Assembly (NCBI RefSeq): GCF_964218355.1 | Contig: NZ_CAXPMC010000019.1 | Coordinates: forward strand, 186,001 to 250,000 | Origin: Ferrovibrio sp964218355 | GTDB lineage: Bacteria; Pseudomonadota; Alphaproteobacteria; Ferrovibrionales; Ferrovibrionaceae | Length of the DNA: 64,000 bases | Direction of reading: 5' to 3' | Part shown: one piece after another, positions 33,345 to 40,623 of the stretch | Layout: the number at the start of each line of letters is the position of its first letter | Position numbering within the stretch: position 1 is the stretch's first letter | Notes under the pieces: generated by a model | What the model was told of the DNA's origin: nothing | What the model saw: the letters and a program-made list of their open reading frames with translations, nothing else | Databases searched by the model: none | Made by a program: the position numbers and the translations under genes

Positions 33345-33763
33345 GTCATGCAGGCGGCGTTCAGCAGGCCGACGGCGATGCTGATGCCGGCCACGGTGAT
33401 GGCGGCCGCCGTCTCGCCGTCGGTGATGCGCTGCGGCAGCCCGGGGATCAGCAGCCGCACGGCCACGAAGGTGCCCCACTGGATCACCAGCGCCACCGCG
33501 CCCCAGACCAGCATGTCGGCCAGGCTCTGCGAATAGGTGATGGCGCTGCCCAGCGGGATGGCGAAACCGATGGTGGCGCCCGACAGCGAAATCGCCGCGG
33601 CATTGCTGCCCTGCTTGATCAGGCTCCATTCCTTCTGCGGGGTCAGGCGCGTGTAGACCACCAGGAACACCATCAGCAGGATGATCGCGCAGATGAAGAA
33701 GATCGCGAAATCCGGCAGGGTGAAGAGATAGCGGCTGAGGTCGGGTGTCGCGGTGCTGATCAT
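33338..33763 (-). CDS. DUF350 (UPF0719) membrane protein, YjfL-like
   Basis: A 141-residue inner-membrane protein with four predicted helices (FAIFFICAIILLMVFLVVY; ISLSGATIGFAIPLGSAI; MLVWGAVALVIQWGTFVAV; AAAITVAGISIAVGLLNAA), the two-repeat plan of DUF350. Function unknown. It is the third gene of a leftward cluster after a DUF1190 lipoprotein and a glutathionylspermidine-synthase-like gene, the same trio as E. coli yjfL-yjfM-yjfC. Its C-terminus overlaps the cyclase gene by 7 bp. Confidence 0.88.
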   Translation of the reverse strand: MISTATPDLSRYLFTLPDFAIFFICAIILLMVFLVVYTRLTPQKEWSLIKQGSNAAAISLSGATIGFAIPLGSAITYSQSLADMLVWGAVALVIQWGTFVAVRLLIPGLPQRITDGETAAAITVAGISIAVGLLNAACMTY

Positions 33764-33774
33764 GGGCGGTCCGT

Positions 33775-34911
33775 TTACTCGAAGAGGTGGGGAACGAAGC
33801 GGCTGCTGTTGCGGGTGATCGGGCTGTTATCTTCGCGGATGCCGAGTCCGCAGGCGCGCGATGCAATCATCCACACACCCAGCACCGGATAGAAGCCATC
33901 GAAGCACGGCATCTCGACCGCCTGCTGCCAGACCATGGCATCGGCGGCTTCGGCGATCTCGGCCTGGCCCGGCACGGCCTCGGCGATGCTGCCATCGGCG
34001 GCAAGACGGGTGATGCCGGCGCCCTCGCGGCCCCAGAAGGGTTTCGAGACGCGGGCGCCGCGGATGGCATCCGCCTCGAAGCTGGCCGGCAGCAGATTCT
34101 CATGATCCGGAAAACGGTCCCACAGCAGGGGCAGCAGGGCCTTGGTCGACAGCAGCATCTTCCAGGCCGGCTCGATCATGCGCACGCCCGACGGACCGAT
34201 ATGGCCGGCAAAGCCTTCCTGCAGCAGCCATTCCCACGGATACAGCTTGAACAGCACGGTGATCGGCTTGGCGACCAGATCGACGAAGCGCTTGCCGTTC
34301 CAGCCGATCTCGTCGACGAAAATCCGGCCGGTCTCCAGTCCGGCCTGCAGGGCGGTGTCGCGCAGATAGTCGACGGTGCCGATGTCTTCGGCATGGTCGC
34401 GCACGCAGGTGAAATGCACGCGGTGGCCCCAGAGGCCGAAATTCTTCCAGGCTTCGATCAGCATCTCGTGGATGCCGTTGAACTGGTCGCAATGGGCGCA
34501 GTAGCTGTCGAGCCATTCCCACTGCACGACGCTGGATTCGTACAGGGCGGTCGGCGTGTCGGCGTTGTATTCCAGCAGCTTCGGCGGACCGCTGCCGGCC
34601 CAGGCGAAATCGAAGCGGCCATACAGATTCTTGTCCTGCCGGCGCCAGGATTCCTCGATCATCGCGCAGGCGGTGTCGCTCAGCCGGAAGGGTTCGTAGG
34701 CGCCGCGGCGCACCACGTCCTCGACCAGGTCGAGGCTCATTTCCTCCAGTCGCTGGGCGGCATCGTCGAGCTCGTCGATCTGCGCTGCCGAGAAGCAGTA
34801 GGCGGCATCCTCGCACCAGTAGGGCTGGCCGTCGATGGTGTGGAAGGCGAAGCCGAGTTCCTCGGCGCGCTCGCGCCAGTCGGGGCGGGGATCGACCGCG
34901 AGGCGCTGCAT
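33775..34911 (-). CDS. Glutathionylspermidine synthase-like ATP-grasp protein (YjfC/YgiC)
   Basis: A 378-residue protein of the glutathionylspermidine synthase C-terminal-like family (E. coli YgiC/YjfC), an ATP-grasp ligase fold. Family hallmarks seen are YGRFDFAWAGSGPPKLLEYNADTPTALYESS (the NADTPT motif), FFRFP-like HRVHFTCVRD, and WKMLLSTKALLPLLW. YgiC and YjfC of E. coli lack proven glutathionylspermidine activity, so the ligation reaction is uncertain. It lies 13 bp after the DUF1190 gene and 11 bp before the DUF350 gene. Confidence 0.88.
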   Translation of the reverse strand: MQRLAVDPRPDWRERAEELGFAFHTIDGQPYWCEDAAYCFSAAQIDELDDAAQRLEEMSLDLVEDVVRRGAYEPFRLSDTACAMIEESWRRQDKNLYGRFDFAWAGSGPPKLLEYNADTPTALYESSVVQWEWLDSYCAHCDQFNGIHEMLIEAWKNFGLWGHRVHFTCVRDHAEDIGTVDYLRDTALQAGLETGRIFVDEIGWNGKRFVDLVAKPITVLFKLYPWEWLLQEGFAGHIGPSGVRMIEPAWKMLLSTKALLPLLWDRFPDHENLLPASFEADAIRGARVSKPFWGREGAGITRLAADGSIAEAVPGQAEIAEAADAMVWQQAVEMPCFDGFYPVLGVWMIASRACGLGIREDNSPITRNSSRFVPHLFE

Positions 34912-34924
34912 GCAGCCGCCCGGC

Positions 34925-35554
34925 TCAGCCGGCAACCGTGAAGGCGCGTCCGGTGGTGCCGAAACCGCCGCGGGCGATGCTGGCCGGGGTCGCCTTCGGC
35001 GCATCGGGGAAACGGCTGGTGCTGAGCTGGCCGAGATTGCGGTTGCCGGAATACACGGTGTTGCCCGGGTCGCGGTAGAGCGGCTGCGCCGCCCAGGGCG
35101 AGGTGCCGCCGAGGCCGCGGCCCAGCATGTAGCCCATCAGCATCGGCATGAAGAGCGAGCCCGAGCCCTGCGCGGTCTGCTCCTGCGGGGCGGTCTGCTG
35201 CGGGGTCGCTGACTGCGGGGCGGTGCCGGCGGCCGGCTGCGCGGCCCGGAAGGCGTCGTTGCCGGCCAGCACCTGCTGCGGCGTGCCGCAGTTGCCAAGG
35301 CCGAAGCGGTCTTCGCAGTCGGTCAGGCTGGCAAAGCGCGGGGCGCTGCGCAGATGCGCCTCGCGGGCATCGGCCAGGGCCATGCGGCAGGCATCCGGAT
35401 CGGCCTTGCTGCTGCATTCCGCCTGGTCGCGGATCACGTCCTGCCCGGCCAGCGGGTCCTTCTCCTCGCAGCCGGTCAGGCCGACCAGGCCGACGGTGCC
35501 CATCAGGGCCAGGCGGATGACACGGGATTTGCGGCGCGGGTGCGATCTGGACAT
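34925..35554 (-). CDS. DUF1190 lipoprotein, YjfM/YgiB-like
   Basis: A 209-residue lipoprotein with an Arg/Lys start, hydrophobic stretch LALMGTVGLVGLTGC (lipobox LTGC), then the DUF1190 region with several Cys (QAECSSKADPDACRMA; TDCEDRFGLGNCGTP), a Gln/Pro linker, and a Gly/Ser-rich end. Function unknown. It is the first gene of the yjfMCL-like leftward operon and diverges from ftsB. Confidence 0.85.
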   Translation of the reverse strand: MSRSHPRRKSRVIRLALMGTVGLVGLTGCEEKDPLAGQDVIRDQAECSSKADPDACRMALADAREAHLRSAPRFASLTDCEDRFGLGNCGTPQQVLAGNDAFRAAQPAAGTAPQSATPQQTAPQEQTAQGSGSLFMPMLMGYMLGRGLGGTSPWAAQPLYRDPGNTVYSGNRNLGQLSTSRFPDAPKATPASIARGGFGTTGRAFTVAG

Positions 35555-35633
35555 GGCTGCAAAATAGCGGGTTGCCCCGCCGCGGGGAAGGGGCGGCGCT
35601 GGCGCCCAGCCATCGAGCTGCCTATAAGACTTT

Positions 35634-35705
35634 GACTCTCCGGCACGAATCACGACTCGCCGAGTCGATTCGCGTTGACCCGGCGACTCGGATGTGATTC
35701 GATTC
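35634..35705. promoter_or_regulatory. Cluster of eight GANTC sites before ftsB
   Basis: GANTC pentamers lie at 35634, 35647, 35654, 35662, 35667, 35685, 35696 and 35701, all within 72 bp ending 5 bp before the ftsB ATG. The sequence also contains the dyads CGACTCG-C-CGAGTCG and GAATCAC/GTGATTC. GANTC is the target of the alphaproteobacterial cell-cycle methyltransferase CcrM. A possible promoter TTGACC (35675-35680) with 17-bp spacing to TTCGAT would give an almost leaderless ftsB mRNA. Confidence 0.8.
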
Positions 35706-35709
35706 CCCC

Positions 35710-36021
35710 ATGAGCGCATACAGCGAAATCCGGCGTCATTCCCTTGCGGCCATCGTGCCCGTGATCTGTTTCGCGGCCATCGGCTATTTCTGCTACCACG
35801 CCATCGAGGGCGAGCATGGCATCAACGCCTATACCCGCCTGACCCTGCAGATCCAGCAGACCGAGACGGCGCTGGCGGCGGTGACGGCGGAACGGCGGAT
35901 TCTCGAGCGGCGCACCGGCCTGCTGCGCGAGGATGCGCTGGATGCCGACATGCTGGAAGAGCAGTCGCGACGGGTTCTGGGTATGATCAGGCCCCATGAT
36001 CTGGTAATACTCGGACGCTGA
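35710..36021 (+). CDS. ftsB: Septum formation initiator FtsB/DivIC family
   Basis: A 103-residue bitopic division protein: cytoplasmic tail, one membrane helix (HSLAAIVPVICFAAIGYFCYHAI), then a coiled coil (LTLQIQQTETALAAVTAERRILERRTGLLRED) and the C-terminal DMLEEQSRRVLGMIRPHDLVIL typical of alphaproteobacterial FtsB. It joins FtsL and FtsQ at the division site. Its place between eno and pdhA is conserved, although five genes now separate it from eno. A GANTC cluster precedes it. Confidence 0.92.
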   Translation: MSAYSEIRRHSLAAIVPVICFAAIGYFCYHAIEGEHGINAYTRLTLQIQQTETALAAVTAERRILERRTGLLREDALDADMLEEQSRRVLGMIRPHDLVILGR

Positions 36022-36174
36022 ACGGGGTGCGCGAAGAAACGGAATTGCGTCGATTAACCGAAATCAAGTTAACTACAGAATATCCCTTGTTTTAACCTAA
36101 GTTAGCCGCCATCTTCCGCCTCCGACAGCGCCAATAAACGGTGCATGCCGTTGCGTCATTCCGGGAGGATACAG
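36022..36174 (+). promoter_or_regulatory. AT-rich leader region of the pdh operon
   Basis: A low-GC stretch between ftsB and pdhA with three TTAAC motifs (36054, 36069, 36092). No convincing -35/-10 pair was fixed. It ends in the GGGAGGA ribosome site of pdhA. It probably holds the pdh promoter. Confidence 0.4.
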
Positions 36175-37191
36175 ATGGCGAAAGCAGGCAAGGCGGGCGA
36201 AACCGCGGCCAAAAAGGCGGCCAAGCTGCCGGCAGCGGACGAGATGCTCCGCTATTACCGCGACATGCTTCTGATCCGCCGCTTCGAGGAGAAGGCCGGC
36301 CAGCTTTACGGCATGGGCCTGATCGGCGGCTTCTGCCACCTCTATATCGGCCAGGAAGCCGTCGTCGTCGGCCTGCAGGCCTGCGCCAAGGACGGCGATG
36401 CCGTCATCACCTCCTACCGCGACCACGGCCACATGCTGGCCACCGGGATGGACCCGAACGGGGTGATGGCCGAGCTGACCGGCCGCATCGGCGGCTATTC
36501 CAAGGGCAAGGGCGGCTCGATGCACATGTTCAGCCGCGAGAAGCATTTCTACGGCGGCCACGGCATCGTCGGCGCCCAGGTGCCGCTGGGCACCGGCCTC
36601 GGCTTCGCCCAGAAGTACAGGAAGACCGACAACGTCACTTTCTGCTATTTCGGCGACGGCTCGGCCAACCAGGGCCAGGTCTATGAAAGCTTCAATATGG
36701 CCGAACTGTGGAAGCTGCCGGTCATCTACGTGATCGAGAACAACCAGTATGCCATGGGCACCTCGGTGGCCCGCGCCTCGGCGCAGCCGGCGCTGTACAA
36801 GCGCGGCGAGAGCTTCGGCATCTCCGGGCGCCAGGTCGACGGTATGAGCGTGCTGGCCGTGAAGGAAGCGGGCGAGGAGGCTGTCGCCCATTGCCGCGCC
36901 GGCAAGGGGCCGGTGATCCTGGAGATGATGACCTACCGCTATCGCGGCCACTCGATGTCCGACCCGGCGAAATACCGCTCGAAGGACGAGGTCAGCAAGA
37001 TGCGCTCCGAGCATGACCCGATCGATCAGGCGCGCAGCGTGCTGCTGGGCAACAAGATGGCCGACGAGGATGCGCTGAAGGCCGTCGACAAGGAGGTCAA
37101 GGATATCGTCCAGAAAGCCGCCGACTTCGCCCAGGAAAGCCCCGAGCCCGATCCATCGGAGCTGTGGACCGACGTCTACGTGGAAGCCTGA
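36175..37191 (+). CDS. pdhA: Pyruvate dehydrogenase E1 component, alpha subunit
   Basis: Thiamine-diphosphate-dependent E1 alpha subunit, 338 residues, decarboxylating pyruvate together with PdhB. It shows MLLIRRFEEKAGQLYGMGLIGGFCHLYIGQEA, SYRDHGHMLATG, GKGGSMHMF, and the ThDP/Mg motif GDGSANQGQVYESFNMAELWKLPVIYVIENNQYAMGTS. The Lys/Ala-rich start is typical of alphaproteobacteria. The ATG at 36175 has a good ribosome site. First gene of pdhABC-(SDR)-lpd, 20 bp before pdhB. Confidence 0.97.
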   Translation: MAKAGKAGETAAKKAAKLPAADEMLRYYRDMLLIRRFEEKAGQLYGMGLIGGFCHLYIGQEAVVVGLQACAKDGDAVITSYRDHGHMLATGMDPNGVMAELTGRIGGYSKGKGGSMHMFSREKHFYGGHGIVGAQVPLGTGLGFAQKYRKTDNVTFCYFGDGSANQGQVYESFNMAELWKLPVIYVIENNQYAMGTSVARASAQPALYKRGESFGISGRQVDGMSVLAVKEAGEEAVAHCRAGKGPVILEMMTYRYRGHSMSDPAKYRSKDEVSKMRSEHDPIDQARSVLLGNKMADEDALKAVDKEVKDIVQKAADFAQESPEPDPSELWTDVYVEA

Positions 37192-37211
37192 GCGGGCCGG
37201 AGGAGAAAATC

Positions 37212-38594
37212 ATGGCAATCGAGATTCTGATGCCGGCCCTGTCGCCCACGATGACCGAGGGCAAGCTGGCGAAATGGCTGGTCCGGGCCGGCGACACGGT
37301 GAAGGCCGGCGACATCATGGCCGAGATCGAGACCGACAAGGCGACGATGGAATTCGAGGCGGTCGACGAGGGCGTGATCGAGAAGATCCTGGTGCCCGAA
37401 GGCACCGAGGGCGTCGCCGTCAATGCCCCGATCGCGCTGCTGCGCGGCGAGGACGAGAAGCCCGGCGCCGCACCGGCCGCTGCCGCCGCGCCGAAGCAGG
37501 AGCCTGCGCCGGCGAAGGCCGCCGCGCCCGCCGCCGCCAAGGCTTCGGCTGTGACTGCGGCGCCGACCCCGGCGCCGGAGCTGAAGGACCCGGACATTCC
37601 GGACGGCACCGAGTTCGTGACCATGACGGTGCGCGAGGCGATCCGCGAGGGCATGTCGGAAGAGATGCGCCGCGACGACAGCGTGTTCCTGATGGGCGAG
37701 GAGGTGGCGCAGTACCAGGGCGCCTACAAGATCAGCCAGGGCATGCTGGACGAGTTCGGTCCCGACCGGGTGATCGACACGCCGATCACCGAGATGGGCT
37801 TTGCCGGCCTCGGCGTCGGCGCCGCTTTCGGCGGCCTGAAGCCCATCGTCGAGTTCATGACCTTCAACTTCTCCATGCAGGCGATCGACCAGATCGTCAA
37901 TTCGGCGGCCAAGACCCTGTACATGTCGGGCGGCCAGATGGGCTGCCCGATCGTGTTCCGCGGCCCGAACGGCGCCGCGGCGCGTGTTGCCGCCCAGCAC
38001 AGCCAGGATTACGCCGCCTGGTATTCGCATATCCCCGGCCTGAAGGTGGTGGCGCCGTATTCCGCCGCCGATTTCAAGGGCCTGATCAAGGCCGCGATCC
38101 GCGATCCCAATCCGGTGATCTTCCTGGAGAACGAGATTCTCTACGGCCGCAGCTTCGAGGTGCCGAAGCTGGACGATTACGTGGTGCCGATCGGCAAGGC
38201 GCGCATCGCCCGCGCCGGCAAGGATGTCACCCTGGTCGGCTATTCCATCGCCGTCGGCCATGCGCTGGCGGCGGCCGAGAAGCTGGCCGAGGAAGGCATC
38301 GATGCCGAGGTGATCGACCTGCGCACCATCCGGCCGATGGACAAGGACGCCATCGTGCAGTCGGTGCAGAAGACCAACCGCCTGGTCGTGGTGGAAGAGG
38401 GTTTCCCGCAATCGGGCGTCGGTTCGGAAATCTCCGCCAGCATGATGGAGCTGGCCTTCGATTATCTCGATGCGCCGGTGGCGCGGGTCAGCGGCAAGGA
38501 CGTGCCGATGCCCTATGCCGCCAACCTGGAAAAGCTGGCCCTGCCCACCGTTGGCGATATCGTCGCCGCGGCCAGGGCCGTCTGCTACCGCTGA
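37212..38594 (+). CDS. pdhB: Pyruvate dehydrogenase E1 component, beta subunit with lipoyl domain
   Basis: E1 beta subunit of 460 residues. An N-terminal lipoyl domain (1-80, lipoyl Lys43 in EIETDKATMEF) and an Ala/Pro/Lys linker (80-130) precede the transketolase-like body (TMTVREAIREGMSEEMRRDDSVFLMGEEVAQYQGAYKIS, ITEMGFAGLGVGAAFGGLKPIVEFMTFNFSMQAIDQI) and C-terminal domain (VVVEEGFPQSGVGSEI). The extra lipoyl domain on E1 beta is an alphaproteobacterial trait. Its coding sequence is nearly identical to the lipoyl domain of pdhC over long stretches. Confidence 0.97.
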   Translation: MAIEILMPALSPTMTEGKLAKWLVRAGDTVKAGDIMAEIETDKATMEFEAVDEGVIEKILVPEGTEGVAVNAPIALLRGEDEKPGAAPAAAAAPKQEPAPAKAAAPAAAKASAVTAAPTPAPELKDPDIPDGTEFVTMTVREAIREGMSEEMRRDDSVFLMGEEVAQYQGAYKISQGMLDEFGPDRVIDTPITEMGFAGLGVGAAFGGLKPIVEFMTFNFSMQAIDQIVNSAAKTLYMSGGQMGCPIVFRGPNGAAARVAAQHSQDYAAWYSHIPGLKVVAPYSAADFKGLIKAAIRDPNPVIFLENEILYGRSFEVPKLDDYVVPIGKARIARAGKDVTLVGYSIAVGHALAAAEKLAEEGIDAEVIDLRTIRPMDKDAIVQSVQKTNRLVVVEEGFPQSGVGSEISASMMELAFDYLDAPVARVSGKDVPMPYAANLEKLALPTVGDIVAAARAVCYR

Positions 38595-38607
38595 GGGAGG
38601 GAAGGGC

Positions 38608-39897
38608 ATGCCGATCGATATCCTGATGCCGGCCCTCTCGCCCACGATGACCGAGGGCAAGCTGGCCAAGTGGCTGATCAAGGAAGGCGACGCGGTCAAG
38701 GCCGGCGACATCATGGCCGAGATCGAGACCGACAAGGCGACGATGGAGTTCGAGGCGGTCGACGAGGGCCGGCTCGGCAGGATCCTGGTGCCGGAAGGCA
38801 CCGAGGGCGTCGCCGTGAACACGCCGATTGCCGTGCTGCTGGAAGAGGGTGAAAGCGCTTCTGATGTGAAGGCCGCGCCGAAGAAGGCGGAAGAGAAGAA
38901 GCCTGAGGCTCCGAAGGCTGAGGCACCCAGGGCGGAAGCCCCGAAGTCCGCTGCGGCTCCGGCCGCTGCGCCGGCTCCGGCTGCGAAGTCCGGCGACCGC
39001 GTCTTCGCGTCGCCGCTGGCCCGCCGCATGGCGGAACAGGCCGGCATCGACCTGAAAGCCGTGCAGGGCAGCGGTCCGCATGGCCGCATCGTCAAGGCCG
39101 ATATCGAGAAGACGCCGGCCGGTACCAAGGCTGCGGCGGCTCCCGCTGCGGCTGGCAAGGCGGCGGCACCTGTGGCCTCCGGCCCGGGCGCGCGTCAGCT
39201 GGCCGACCTGCTCAAGATGCCCTACCGGCTGGAACCGTTGTCGGGCATGCGAAAGACCATTGCACGCCGCCTGACCGAGTCCAAGCAGACGGTGCCGCAT
39301 TTCTACCTGACCATCGACACCGAGATCGACGAGCTGCTTTCCTTGCGCAAGCGGCTGAACGACAAGTCGGAAGCGAAGATCAGCGTCAACGACTTCATCA
39401 TCCGAGCCGTGGCGCTGGCGCTGAAGAAGGTGCCGGCGGCCAATGCCAGCTTCGATGAAAGCGGCATGCTGTATTACGAGCATGCCGATATCTCGGTGGC
39501 GGTGGCGACCCCGGCCGGCCTGATCACGCCGATCGTCAAGCAGGCGGAACAGAAGGGCCTGACCCAGATTGCCGGCGAGATGAAGGACCTCGCCGTACGG
39601 GCGCGGGACGGCAAGCTGAAGCCCGAGGAATACCAGGGCGGCACCTTCTCGATCTCCAATCTCGGCATGTTCGGCATCAAGCAGTTCGAGGCGGTGATCA
39701 ATCCGCCGCAGGGCTGCATCCTCGCCATCGGTGCCGGCGAGCAGCGTGCCGTGGTGAAGAACGGCCAGATCGTGCCGGCCACCATCATGACCTGCACGCT
39801 CTCGGTCGATCACCGCGCGGTGGACGGCGCGGTGGGCGCCGAGTTCCTGCAGGCCTTCAAGGGCTTCATCGACGACCCGCTGACCATGCTGCTGTAA
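38608..39897 (+). CDS. pdhC: Dihydrolipoamide acetyltransferase (E2) of pyruvate dehydrogenase
   Basis: E2 core of the complex, transferring the acetyl group to coenzyme A; 429 residues. The order is lipoyl domain (1-80, Lys43), a Lys/Ala/Pro linker, a peripheral subunit-binding domain (about 135-170, FASPLARRMAEQAGIDLKAVQGSGPHGRIVKADI), a second flexible linker, and the catalytic domain with PHFYLTIDTEIDELL and the catalytic His in SVDHRAVDGAVGAEFL. One lipoyl domain only. It starts 13 bp after pdhB. Confidence 0.97.
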   Translation: MPIDILMPALSPTMTEGKLAKWLIKEGDAVKAGDIMAEIETDKATMEFEAVDEGRLGRILVPEGTEGVAVNTPIAVLLEEGESASDVKAAPKKAEEKKPEAPKAEAPRAEAPKSAAAPAAAPAPAAKSGDRVFASPLARRMAEQAGIDLKAVQGSGPHGRIVKADIEKTPAGTKAAAAPAAAGKAAAPVASGPGARQLADLLKMPYRLEPLSGMRKTIARRLTESKQTVPHFYLTIDTEIDELLSLRKRLNDKSEAKISVNDFIIRAVALALKKVPAANASFDESGMLYYEHADISVAVATPAGLITPIVKQAEQKGLTQIAGEMKDLAVRARDGKLKPEEYQGGTFSISNLGMFGIKQFEAVINPPQGCILAIGAGEQRAVVKNGQIVPATIMTCTLSVDHRAVDGAVGAEFLQAFKGFIDDPLTMLL

Positions 39898-39901
39898 GGC
39901 G

Positions 39902-40612
39902 ATGGGCATGGCTGACAAGGTCGCGATCGTCACCGGCGCCGGCAAGGGCATGGGCGCCGGGATTCTGAAGAGGCTGGCGGCGGATGGCTACAGGGTGGCG
40001 GCGATGTCGCCGTCGGGCGCGGCGAAAACTCTCGCAGAGAGTCTCGGCGGCGTCGGCACGGCGGGATCGAATGCCAGGGCGGAGGACGTCAAGGCGCTGG
40101 TCGACCTGACGCTGGAGAAGTACGGCCGCATCGATGCGGTGGTGAACAACACCGGTCACCCGCCCAAGGGCAAGCTGCTGGATCTGGACGATACCGCCTG
40201 GCTGACCGGTTTCGAGCTGGTGCATCTGGCGGTGATCCGCATGGTTCGCCTAGTGACGCCGGTTATGCTGCAGCAGAAGAGCGGCGGTGTCTTCGTCAAT
40301 CTCCTGACCTATGCCACCTTCGAGCCGGAATCCGATTTCCCGATCTCCGGCCCGGTACGCGCGGCCGTGGCCGCTTTCTCAAAGGTCTATGCCGACCAGT
40401 ATGCGGCGCAGGGCATCCGCATGAACAACGTGCTGCCCGGTTTCATCGACAGCCTGCCGGCGAAAGACGAGCGCGTGGCGCGCATTCCGATGAAGCGCTA
40501 CGGCACGGTGTGCGAGATCGCCGACACCGTCGCCTTCCTGCTGTCGGCACAGGCCAGCTACATCACCGGCCAGAATATCCGCGTCGACGGCGGGATCACC
40601 CGTTCTGTCTGA
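39902..40612 (+). CDS. SDR-family protein lacking the YxxxK motif, inside the pdh operon
   Basis: A 236-residue Rossmann protein of the short-chain dehydrogenase family: TGAGKGMGAGILKRLA at the N-terminus, VVNNTGHPPKGKL (NNAG-like), and the usual C-terminus FLLSAQASYITGQNIRVDGGI. At the active site the sequence is SGPVRAAVAAFSK where functional members have YxxxK; both the Tyr and the Lys are replaced (Ser, Arg). The cofactor site looks intact but normal catalysis is doubtful. It begins 4 bp after pdhC and ends 11 bp before lpd, so it is surely co-transcribed with the complex. Confidence 0.85.
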   Translation: MGMADKVAIVTGAGKGMGAGILKRLAADGYRVAAMSPSGAAKTLAESLGGVGTAGSNARAEDVKALVDLTLEKYGRIDAVVNNTGHPPKGKLLDLDDTAWLTGFELVHLAVIRMVRLVTPVMLQQKSGGVFVNLLTYATFEPESDFPISGPVRAAVAAFSKVYADQYAAQGIRMNNVLPGFIDSLPAKDERVARIPMKRYGTVCEIADTVAFLLSAQASYITGQNIRVDGGITRSV

Positions 40613-40623
40613 GGAGGAACCTC

